From Candidatus Electrothrix communis (lineage in GTDB: Bacteria; Desulfobacterota; Desulfobulbia; Desulfobulbales; Desulfobulbaceae), in NCBI GenBank assembly GCA_030644725.1, contig CP130629.1, positions 3,363,501 to 3,427,500 on the forward strand: DNA of 64,000 nt, in the 5' to 3' direction. A model generated the notes under the pieces. That model had not been told where the DNA came from. It saw nothing but the letters and a program-made list of their open reading frames with translations, and made no database searches. This document shows, piece by piece, positions 16,362 through 24,492 of the stretch. Position numbers and translations under genes: made by a program. Each line of letters starts with the position of its first letter. Position 1 is the first letter of the stretch.

Positions 16362-16417
16362 CGATGAGGGTTGAGGGCTGCTTTTTTTGTATTTGTTTTT
16401 TAGTGGGAAATGAAAAG

Positions 16418-16450
16418 ATAAGGGAGCAGGCATGATGCCAGCTCCCTTAT
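16418..16450. terminator. Bidirectional terminator
   Basis: Perfect 10-base stem ATAAGGGAGC/GCTCCCTTAT, with a further GGCAT/ATGCC pairing inside the loop, followed by TTTATTT on one side and preceded by an A-rich run on the other. It sits between two convergent genes. Confidence 0.8.
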
Positions 16451-16603
16451 TTTATTTCACCTGACATCTGCGACCTTCCGACCAACTGAATATAAATGAG
16501 TGGGACGCAAGGGTGAGCACGTTTTGTAAAAACGGCAACTACCGTATCGAAGCTTAATTGCTTCGTATTATAAGACGTTGCTGTGTTTTTTCTTCTTGGT
16601 TGG

Positions 16604-16870
16604 TTACGAGATGCTGTAGCGTGTCCAAGGGATTCGTGATGGATTAATATTAGCAAGATAATTCACAATATCTTTTCTGCCTTGATATTTAAATTGATCT
16701 CGACTTTGTTGAAAAGCAAGTATAATTGGTACCCCTTGAAAATCGTGGCTGGTTGAGCACCTCGCTCTTATTCTATCTGCAACAGCCGTATTTTTCATTA
16801 CGTATGATTTAACGGTAACTATGGCGAAGGTAACGTCCTGCTCTTTGACTATTGCGCCGTTTATTTGCAT
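16604..16870 (-). CDS. Hypothetical protein (88 aa) behind a GEMM-like leader
   Basis: Small soluble protein. It begins MQINGAIVKEQDVTFAIVTV and later has FQGVPIILAFQQSRDQFKYQGRKDIVNYL, alternating strands and helices that suggest a compact alpha/beta fold. I recall similar unnamed proteins in Deltaproteobacteria but no function. AGAGGA lies seven bases before the ATG. Upstream on the minus strand are a promoter, a GEMM-like element and a terminator, the same order as for the 16011 gene that faces it. Confidence 0.65.
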   Translation of the reverse strand: MQINGAIVKEQDVTFAIVTVKSYVMKNTAVADRIRARCSTSHDFQGVPIILAFQQSRDQFKYQGRKDIVNYLANINPSRIPWTRYSIS

Positions 16871-16921
16871 AATAATCCTCTTAATGGTTGGAGTTGAGTT
16901 TTTTTTCTGACCGGATAAGAG

Positions 16922-16950
16922 GAAAAACGGCAGCAGGAAAGAAGGCTGCC
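16922..16950 (-). terminator. Terminator in the leader of the 16604 gene
   Basis: GGCAGC/GCTGCC stem (16929-16950) followed on the minus strand by GTTTTTCC. A neighbouring hairpin AGGGGA/TCCCCT at 16957-16973 could compete with it. Together they look like a riboswitch expression platform. Confidence 0.55.
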
Positions 16951-17033
16951 AATGTGAGGGGAGGTTGTCCCCTGACGGGATAATTTTTCTGTAAAAATCA
17001 TAAACTACTTTCCGGTACTCAGAAGTAAAAGAA

Positions 17034-17103
17034 GGTAACCCGGCGATCTCCTTCAGGGAGATCCGTGGCTTTCCGACACCGCCTCACGACGGCTGTGGCT
17101 TTA
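17034..17103 (-). ncRNA. GEMM-like riboswitch candidate, copy B
   Basis: Minus-strand counterpart of copy A. The 31-base core (17069-17099) is identical to copy A in reverse complement, while the flanks differ. The second helix reads GCCACGGATCTCC...GGAGATCGCCGGGTTACC, closer to the GEMM consensus (GCCACGGGTCT...AGCCGGGTTGCC) than copy A. Sequence identity limited to the core helix is what conservation of an RNA aptamer predicts. Confidence 0.48.
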
Positions 17104-17167
17104 TCAACTTTCCGGCTTCGACCAGAAAGTAAAGAAATCAGCTCGTTAAATGAGCTTAATTATAATT

Positions 17168-17196
17168 AAGATAGATACTGGTGACAGTCTTGTCAA
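17168..17196 (-). promoter_or_regulatory. Promoter of the second GEMM-like leader
   Basis: On the minus strand TTGACA (17191-17196) and TATCTT (17168-17173) are 17 bases apart, reading into the copy B aptamer. Confidence 0.6.
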
Positions 17197-17274
17197 GTTT
17201 CTTTATAAAAAAACAGGATGATATGAATAATAATCATTTTTACTGAGACAGAGGCAAACAAGGAGGAGGGCAGC

Positions 17275-17307
17275 ATGGCTGATAAAAAAGGATACTTGGT
17301 CGTATAG
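17275..17307 (+). CDS. Ten-residue mini-ORF before the second RND gene
   Basis: AAGGAGGAGG lies directly before an ATG that opens MADKKGYLVV and stops eight bases before the start of the second RND gene, which itself has almost no ribosome site. It may be a leader peptide that delivers ribosomes to the RND gene by coupling, or the stub of a lost gene. Confidence 0.35.
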   Translation: MADKKGYLVV

Positions 17308-17315
17308 AGCTTTCG

Positions 17316-19706
17316 ATGAGCAAAATATACAAAAAAAGCGAAACCCTGTTCAGGGCGTTCACCGCCTTTGTCTACGAGCGAAAATACGCAGCCCTGATCC
17401 TGATGTTGCTGTGTACCGCCGGGCTGGCCAGCCAGCTGGGCAAGCTCACGATCGACACCCGGGACGAGAGTTTATTCCATGCAACCGATCCCGCCCTGAT
17501 CGCCTATAATGACTTCAAAGAACGCTTCGGTCAGGACGAAATTTTTATCGTTGCTCTCCAACCTGCGCAGGGACTGGATAAAGATTTTTTCGCCACCTTG
17601 CGACGGCTGCACCAGGAACTTGAAAATACGGTGCCGTACATTGACGAGATCACCAGCCTGGCCAACGCAAGGGTGGTTCGGGGGGATGCGGACACCCTCT
17701 CTATTGAAGAACTGTTTGAGCATCCGCCACAAACCGATGAGGAAGCAGCAAGGATCAGAAAACTCATTGATCATTACCCACTCTATGAAAATTTCCTGGT
17801 CTCCCGTGACCGCTCAACGGTTTCCGTTATTATCAGGCCACTGGCCCTCAAGGCCGAGCCAGAGGATGTGTTGGCGGGTTTTGAGCAGGAAGAGGTGGAG
17901 GAGGAAGATGCCGCTGACCGGTATCTGAGCAATGCGGAAAGTATGGAGATCACCGAGGCAATTCAGAAGGTCATCGGTAAATACCAGGACCCGGATCTGA
18001 AAATTTTTTTTTCCGGCAGCCCAGCTGTGATAGTTACGCTTAATGACAGCATTAGAAGAGACCTAACTCTCATGCTGCCCCTTTCCCTGTTGGTGATTAT
18101 TTTTTTTCTGACCCTGCTCTACCGGCGACTTTCAGGTGTTGTCTATCCCGTCCTGATCGTGGTGCTCTCCCTGCTCTCCACCCTCGGTTTCATGGCCCTG
18201 TTCAATATCCCCATCACCTCGGCCAGTCAGATCCTGCCCGGCTTTCTGGTCGTTGTCGGGATTGCCGACGGGGTTCATATCCTCACCATCTTTTATCGAA
18301 ATTTTAACCGTTGTGGCGATAAGAAACAGGCTGTTGTCGATGCAGTCGGATTCGCTGGCCTGCCCGTGCTGATGACCAGCGTAACCACGGCCTGCGGCCT
18401 GCTCTCCTTTGTCTGGGCCGATATAGCCACGCTGGCCCAGTTTGGCTGGATAGCGCCCATGGGGGTGCTCATGGCCTTTGTCTACACGGTTATCCTTCTA
18501 CCGGCACTTATAGCGATCTTTCCGGTACGGCAGGGCAGAGGCGGAATCGTTGCAATTGATTCGCAAACAGATACGCTGTTCAGCCGGATAGCCGCAATAA
18601 CAACAGGTCGTCCTATCGCGGTTATCGCCGTTTTCGGGCTTATCGCCATTATCTCCTTATACGGTGTTTTAACACTGCGCTTCTCTCATGATGGCATATC
18701 CTGGTTTCCTGAAGACGCACCTATCCGAATCGCCACGGAACGACTTGATGCGGTGAACGGCGGCACCACGATACTGGAGATACTGATTGACTCGGGTCGG
18801 GAAAACGGTCTCCATGACCCTGATTTCCTCCACCGCCTGGATCTGGCTGTTGCTCGGATCGGCAAACTTGAGGCTGCCGGGATCAGGGCCGGAAAGGTTA
18901 TGGCGCTCCCTGATGTGCTGAAAGAGACCAACCGGGCCTTGCATGCTGATCAGGACGAGGCCTATATCGTGCCGGAGACCCGTGAGCTCATAGCTCAGGA
19001 GCTGCTTCTTTTTGAAGCAAGCGGCAGCGACGATTTGGAGGGTTTCACCGACAGCACCTTCCAGACGGCCCGAATTTCCATACTCGTGCCTTTGGGTGAT
19101 GCTGTCCTCTATGCCAAGTACATGGAGAAAACAGAGGAATATCTCAAGGAATTGTTTTCGGACGCCTCTGTGACCATGACCGGAAAAATGCCCCTTTTGG
19201 TTCAGATAATTAAAAATTCGATAACAACCATGACCAAGAGCTACACCATTTCTTTGGTGATTATAACCCTGCTGATGATCGTCTTGGTGGGCCAAATCCG
19301 CATCGGCCTGATGAGTATGGCGGCCAATGTGGTCCCAATTCTCTGCGTCATGGGAATGATGGGCATAGTTAATATTCCTCTTGATCTGGGCACAATGATA
19401 ATTGGTAGCTTGGTTTTGGGTATCGTGGTGGACGACACCATCCATTTCCTTCACCATTTTCGCCGGGCCTTTGAAGAAACAGGGAATGTGGAAACAGCAG
19501 TCCGTGAAACCCTGCTCAGTACCGGCAGGGCCTTGTTTATCACCAGCATGGTGCTCAGCGGCGGTTTTTTTATCTTTACGGTGGGTTACATGGTCAGCAA
19601 TGTCCGCTTCGGTGTTATCTGCGGTTTCGCGGTGCTCTTTGCCCTGGTGGCTGATTTTTTTCTGGTTCCGGCTTTGCTCACCCTTGTGTATCGAAAAGCA
19701 GCATAA
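17316..19706 (+). CDS. HAE3/MMPL-type RND transporter 2
   Basis: 796-residue paralogue of the 12268 transporter with the same two-fold layout. The paired core motifs read VVVGIADGVHILTIFYRNF and VLGIVVDDTIHFLHHFRRAF. The two proteins are clearly related along their length but well diverged, so this is an old duplication or a separate acquisition. Its ATG lies eight bases after a mini-ORF. A LolA-like partner should follow, as for copy 1, but only its first codons remain at 19784 and its last codons at 22396. Confidence 0.87.
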   Translation: MSKIYKKSETLFRAFTAFVYERKYAALILMLLCTAGLASQLGKLTIDTRDESLFHATDPALIAYNDFKERFGQDEIFIVALQPAQGLDKDFFATLRRLHQELENTVPYIDEITSLANARVVRGDADTLSIEELFEHPPQTDEEAARIRKLIDHYPLYENFLVSRDRSTVSVIIRPLALKAEPEDVLAGFEQEEVEEEDAADRYLSNAESMEITEAIQKVIGKYQDPDLKIFFSGSPAVIVTLNDSIRRDLTLMLPLSLLVIIFFLTLLYRRLSGVVYPVLIVVLSLLSTLGFMALFNIPITSASQILPGFLVVVGIADGVHILTIFYRNFNRCGDKKQAVVDAVGFAGLPVLMTSVTTACGLLSFVWADIATLAQFGWIAPMGVLMAFVYTVILLPALIAIFPVRQGRGGIVAIDSQTDTLFSRIAAITTGRPIAVIAVFGLIAIISLYGVLTLRFSHDGISWFPEDAPIRIATERLDAVNGGTTILEILIDSGRENGLHDPDFLHRLDLAVARIGKLEAAGIRAGKVMALPDVLKETNRALHADQDEAYIVPETRELIAQELLLFEASGSDDLEGFTDSTFQTARISILVPLGDAVLYAKYMEKTEEYLKELFSDASVTMTGKMPLLVQIIKNSITTMTKSYTISLVIITLLMIVLVGQIRIGLMSMAANVVPILCVMGMMGIVNIPLDLGTMIIGSLVLGIVVDDTIHFLHHFRRAFEETGNVETAVRETLLSTGRALFITSMVLSGGFFIFTVGYMVSNVRFGVICGFAVLFALVADFFLVPALLTLVYRKAA

Positions 19707-19783
19707 ACGGAACAAAACGCTGTCTAAGAAACCTGAGTAGCAGCAAAGAGTACCCTTACCGACTTTGCCCAAGGAGGATTGTC

Positions 19784-19915
19784 ATGGAATACCTTAGGCT
19801 TTTCATTCTGCTGGCTGCTACCAGCCCGTCGTTTCTTCGGGGGAGAAGACGCCATCAGGCGGGGCTGGGTTTTCTAAAGAGTTCAGCTCCTGCTTTAATA
19901 TGCCTATATAAATAG
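19784..19915 (+). pseudogene. 5' stub of a LolA-like gene
   Basis: A strong AAGGAGG site and ATG open a frame that begins like the LolA-like signal sequence (LLAATSPS against LLAAASPA, with TGCTGGCTGCT and CCAGCCCG shared at DNA level), then turns into unrelated sequence and stops after 43 codons. Its position directly after the second RND gene is where the partner gene should be. Confidence 0.55.
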
Positions 19916-20012
19916 AATTTGATTCATAAAGAGCCGCGTGTGTTGTTTCAGCATAGTAAATCTTGCTCTTTAATTCATTAATACTATCTTGTTTTGTTGC
20001 CTTATTATTCAT
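19818..20012 (-). CDS. Possible small coiled-coil protein (64 aa)
   Basis: An ATG at 20012 is preceded by GAGGGG eight bases upstream. The product (KQDSINELKSKIYYAETTHAALYESNSIYIGILKQELNSLEN) is predicted helical with heptad-like leucines and isoleucines, then a short Pro-rich tail. The tail overlaps the 5' LolA stub on the other strand. I do not recognise it; it may be a real accessory gene or chance. Confidence 0.3.
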   Translation of the reverse strand: MNNKATKQDSINELKSKIYYAETTHAALYESNSIYIGILKQELNSLENPAPPDGVFSPEETTGW

Positions 20013-20632
20013 AACAGCCCCTCGCTTGTAACGATTTATTTTTGGATTTTTCCTTTGTCAGGACAAGATATTAGAAAAAACCATCAATTGCTGCATAATG
20101 CATAATATTATTAATATTTATCAAGCATAAATTGTTCCAAGAAAAGAATGGAATCTCTTGAGGGGGCGGTGTTCAAATGATAGGTAGCCAAAATGAGACT
20201 TGATAGAGATAGGTAGTTACTTTAATTGTATGTAAATTTTTCCGCTATCCCCTCGCAACGCCCACATGATTAAACAATAAAGCGAGTTCCAAATTAAAGT
20301 CTTTATGACCGTTGCCTGTTCCTTAATTTATTATTTTTGTCGAGTAGAGAGCAGGATGAGAAAAAAAATAATACATTTGGTCATATGCTAAAGACTTTTT
20401 ATACAGCTAATAGAGTAAGCTGTGTGATAAATAGTCAGATTTCATGATGATAAAATGGGCTGTTTATGTTCTGCCATAATATGGCGTTTATCATGCCTCT
20501 GCGCAGGACGGAAGAGGCTGGTAGCAAATGTATTTACATATCTGTTTACACACGTTTTTAAATAGTTATATTATTTCAAATGGTTACCCTTGAACCTGTA
20601 ACCGTCAGAAGATTTTTTTTGAGAGATACTAA
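20013..20632. other. AT-rich intergenic region
   Basis: About 600 bases without a supported gene. The sequence is noticeably AT-richer than the flanking operons, suggesting inserted or decayed DNA between the broken halves of the LolA-like gene. Confidence 0.4.
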
Positions 20633-22336
20633 ATGGCTCGCATAACCAACAGAACTTTTTTCTTTTTTATTGTTCCGACTACATGCTTTCTTCTTTTTTT
20701 CCTCGGCACTTATTTAATGCTCAGCGGACATCAGGCAGAGGCGGAAGTGGTGCCACAACCTTCGGTATCAACACCTGCCAATGATACGTTACAGCAGATT
20801 ATTCTGGCAAAACAGACCCTGAAAAAGAAATTATCAGAAGAAGAGAAAAACCTCAAAAAAGAGAAGACCGAGGCCCGGCAGGAGGCTATCCGAGCAGATA
20901 TCCAGGAAATAACTTCTCGCCTTCAGGCTCTGGACAGTGATTTTGAAAGCATTGTTTCCGGGGTGGATCCAGCAGAGTTTTCGGTGATTACGGAAAACGT
21001 TGACTGGCAACAGGAGCTACGGGACCTGCTCAGTCCGATTCTTGAAGAAATGAAAAGGATGACGGCCCGCCCCCGTGAGATGGAATCCCTGCGTAAGCAG
21101 GTGGCTCTTTACCAGAAACGCATCAATCTGACAGATAATGCGATAAAGAATATTCAACAGCATCTTGACGGTGCCGATTCCGAGACAATGAAACAGGAGT
21201 TGAAGCCCCTGATTCTCTCCCGGCAGCAGCACTACGATGAACTCAAGGCCCGCCTAGCGGCTGCGCAGCAGCAACTGACTGAAAAAGAACAGAAAAAGGT
21301 TTCGATTTTAAGTTCAATCAGGGCGATTTTCCGGGAATTTTTCAAGAGCAGAGGACTGAATTTCATCCTTGCCCTGTCAGCCTTTTTTATTGTTTTTCTT
21401 CTGATGCGAGAGACCCAGCGGCTTGCCCATAAGAAAACACGCTTGGGGCGACTGGGAGAGCATCGTTCTTTTCTTTTACGCCTAGCGGTCATTGTCTATT
21501 ATGTATTGACCTTCCTGATCGCGATCACCGCCTTTATCCTGGTGCTGTATCTTTCTGGAGATTGGGTCCTGCTCGGCCTTGCCTTCCTTCTCCTGTTCGG
21601 CGTTGCCTGGACCAGCAAACAAACCCTGCCCAAATTTTGGGAGCAGGCTAAACTCCTGCTCAACCTGAGCACAGTGCGCGAGGGAGAGCGCATTATTTAT
21701 CAGGGGCTTCCCTGGCGAATTATGGCCTTGAACCTCTATACCCGGCTCCATAATCCAGACCTTCGGGGCGGCATGATACGTCTCCCCTTATCCGCCCTTG
21801 TCGGACTCGAATCACGACCATTTTATACGGATGAACCTTGGTTCCCGACCAAAACCGGTGATCTGGTCGAGTTATCTGACGGCACTATAGGCACCATCGC
21901 CCTACAAACCCCGGAGCAGGTGGTACTGGAGACACGGGGCGGAAGGCATAAAACCTATGCAACCCTGACCTTTCTCGGGCTCAACCCGATCAACTGCTCC
22001 ATCAACACCTTTGCTGTTTTTACTGACTTCGGTATTGATTACGCATGCCAACCGGATATCATCCAGACCATTCCCGACCTTCTCCATGCGCATATCAGCA
22101 AGGCGCTGGAAGAAAAAGAGTATGGCCCGGACCTGATCGAGCTTGTGGTGGAGTTCAAAGAGGCAGCTGCTTCTTCATTGAATATCCTGATTTTTGCCAA
22201 ATTTCCCGGCAGTCAGGCAGAGAATTACTTTGCTCTTTCCCGCTTTCTTCAACAGGCTGCTGTTGATGCCTGCACCGAATACGGCTGGGGTATTCCCTTT
22301 ACCCAGGTTACTTTGCATCAGGCAGGTCAGGCGTGA
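20633..22336 (+). CDS. MscS-like mechanosensitive channel family protein
   Basis: 567 residues. An N-terminal hydrophobic segment (about 10-32) is followed by a long coiled coil (about 50-230; QTLKKKLSEEEKNLKKEKTEARQ), then three or four membrane helices (about 238-330), and a C-terminal soluble domain with GGMIRLPLSALVGLESRP and PTKTGDLVELSDGTIGTIALQTPEQVVL. That last part resembles the beta domain and following alpha/beta domain of MscS channels, although the usual pore helix pattern is not obvious. It probably senses membrane tension. It lies between the two halves of the broken LolA-like gene, so it may have arrived by insertion. Confidence 0.6.
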   Translation: MARITNRTFFFFIVPTTCFLLFFLGTYLMLSGHQAEAEVVPQPSVSTPANDTLQQIILAKQTLKKKLSEEEKNLKKEKTEARQEAIRADIQEITSRLQALDSDFESIVSGVDPAEFSVITENVDWQQELRDLLSPILEEMKRMTARPREMESLRKQVALYQKRINLTDNAIKNIQQHLDGADSETMKQELKPLILSRQQHYDELKARLAAAQQQLTEKEQKKVSILSSIRAIFREFFKSRGLNFILALSAFFIVFLLMRETQRLAHKKTRLGRLGEHRSFLLRLAVIVYYVLTFLIAITAFILVLYLSGDWVLLGLAFLLLFGVAWTSKQTLPKFWEQAKLLLNLSTVREGERIIYQGLPWRIMALNLYTRLHNPDLRGGMIRLPLSALVGLESRPFYTDEPWFPTKTGDLVELSDGTIGTIALQTPEQVVLETRGGRHKTYATLTFLGLNPINCSINTFAVFTDFGIDYACQPDIIQTIPDLLHAHISKALEEKEYGPDLIELVVEFKEAAASSLNILIFAKFPGSQAENYFALSRFLQQAAVDACTEYGWGIPFTQVTLHQAGQA

Positions 22337-22395
22337 GCAGAAAAGGACGTACCGTTAATTCGCCGTTTCAACGGCGGATAAACCTCTCTACAAGG

Positions 22396-22485
22396 AAGAC
22401 TGTCCTGAAGTTGGACAATGTCGTGTTTAAGGATGCAATGGATAAAGATATCTTTACGGTGCGGCGGCTGGAGAAGGGATTATAG
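22396..22485 (+). pseudogene. 3' fragment of a LolA-like gene
   Basis: Ninety bases match the end of the intact LolA-like gene (15432-15521) at about 93 %, in frame up to the stop (ends RRLEKGL instead of RRLEKGM). No start or upstream coding sequence accompanies it. It lies 56 bases before IS copy 2. Confidence 0.85.
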
Positions 22486-22541
22486 GTATAATCGGTCAAA
22501 GCTTGCATTCTGCAATATATCCATTGTACCATACAAAATAA

Positions 22542-24324
22542 GGGTACCAACTTAAGCCGGGACAAAATGAACCTCGTCCCAAAAAATCATAACCTGAAAT
22601 ATCGTTTTTGATTGCCAGAAGTCTATGAAAAATAAGTTTATTGAAAAAATACTTTAACTGCTCGTAAAAAAATAGCATATTTCCGTTATGAAAGCATTAA
22701 CGGAAAAAATACGATCTATCGGTGGCAGAGTTTTTGCGGCTCTGGGGAAGTCAGACAAGCTTACCTACGAACAACTGGCAAAAGAAGCGAATACAAGCAA
22801 AAGTAGTGCGTTTCGACAAGTTAAAGGAATTCAAAGAAGAAATATCTATCCCGAATCTGTTTTGTGGGAACATGAAGAGGGGTATGAGTGGATTCGCAGG
22901 CATTTTTTGCCACCTTGTTGATATTCGGTGTGCAACATGGAATAGGAGCGGACACCCTTTCCGAATATTTCAAGGTGCTTCGACTCGACACGCATATCGG
23001 GGTATCACCCACGCCTATACGAACCAGACTCTCTCAGCTTCAGGATGCAATTATCAGGTTTCAAAAAGAAGTTGAACAAAATTATAAAGATGTATTCAAA
23101 GAGGTGATCGGTGCGGCGGACGAAACATTTTTCTGCAATGCACTCATTCTGGTATTTATGGACCTGTCATCGGGTTATTTAATTTTAGAGGATGTCGCTG
23201 ATGACAGAAGTTTTGATACCTGGTTTAAAATGTTGGAACCACGCCTTGAGGAGTTAGGTGTACACGTTCAGCTGATGGTATCTGATCGAGCTAAAGCGTT
23301 AATAAAGTTGGCTGTGGTCGGGCTTAAATGTGATCACAACGCTGATATTTTTCACGGCTTGCACGATATCAGTAAATGGATGGGCTCAACTTTAGGCCGC
23401 CGTAAGAGCACGACGAAAAGACAGTTGGATAAGTGCGAGTCAAGTCTTGAAAAAGCTGAAAAAGAGGAGCAAACAAAAAAATTGTGGCCTCCAAAGTGAA
23501 GCAGGTCGAAGAAGCACGGGCTCAAGACCAAAAAGCCACGCAAGATCTGGATAACTACCGTGGAACAATAAGGAAAATATCAAAAACGGTGCATCCGTTC
23601 AAACTGGACGACAATAAACCGCAAGATTCTGCAAACGTTGCAAAAGAGCTGCGAGAGCAAGCCAAGAATATTGAAACGCTGGCCTGCAAACAAGGTATTA
23701 ACGACAATACCGGCGTTATGAAGAAATTTAAGAATCAAATAAAAGAATTGGTCCCATCAATTGATTTTTGGTGGTTGTATGTGTTCACTAACCTGATAGG
23801 GCTGGGAAAGAGGAGCAAGGAACTGCTGGATTGGGCAATGTACCATCTTTTGCCTACGGTGTATTGGTACAATCAGGCAAGAAAAACTAAGAACCCAACC
23901 CTTCGAAAAGAATATGAAAAAGTATGGGAAAAAGCTTTGGTCGTCTTTCAGGCGCATGCCTTGACTGGAACATTTAGCGAGGATGAGATTTTCTTTTGGC
24001 AAAATTGGGCCGAGGAAATGGTGGGAAAATTTCATCGAGCTTCCTCTGCTGTCGAAGGACGTAACGGATTCTTGTCACAAATTCATCATAATAATAGAGG
24101 ATTGAATTCAAATCGTCTCAAATCGCTTACCGTTATGCATAATTATTTCACAAAACGCTCAGATGGCAGTACAGCAGCGCAACGATTGTTTGGTGAAAAG
24201 CCACCGGACTTATTTGAATGGTTGCTGCACCAAGTGGGCGAGTTGCCCCTGCCTCGTAAGCCGAGAAAACATGTCAAGAGTAACCCTTTGAATTTACTTT
24301 CTGTCCCGGCTTAAGTTGGTAGCC
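22542..24324 (+). mobile_element. Insertion sequence, copy 2 (1783 bp)
   Basis: Same element as 4119-5902 with identical terminal inverted repeats. It is flanked by a perfect 8-bp target duplication, CAAAATAA at 22534-22541 and 24325-24332. One T is missing from a run of seven (here 22903-22908), which breaks transposase frame A. Confidence 0.95.
22688..24314 (+). pseudogene. Transposase of IS copy 2, frameshifted
   Basis: Frame A stops after 77 codons because of the missing T; the rest of frame A resumes at 22888 and frame B at 23484 with the same A-AAA-AAA slip site. The protein parts are otherwise as in copy 1. If the T-run difference is not a sequencing error, this copy cannot make full-length transposase except by a second slip. 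Confidence 0.8.
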
Positions 24325-24419
24325 CAAAATAACTACATAAATGAGTCTGTTGATTAAGCCACCAAGGCGCTGCCCCGCCTTAACTGTCTGAAATAATGCT
24401 ATTTGCTTATGAAAAACTC

Positions 24420-24449
24420 TTGACAACCCAACTGGTGACATGTTATATA
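24420..24449 (+). promoter_or_regulatory. Transposase promoter
   Basis: TTGACA at 24420-24425 and TATATA at 24444-24449 (18-base spacer), inside the left end of the IS1182-type element. Confidence 0.5.
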
Positions 24450-24492
24450 CGATTGATATCAGATGATTAATTCATAATCAGGTAAAGTCAAC

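Noticed and set aside
18669-19772. Long antisense frame of 367 codons on the minus strand
   Set aside because: It lies fully opposite the second RND gene, has no family motif, is rich in His/Gln/Arg as expected of antisense translation, and lacks a ribosome site.
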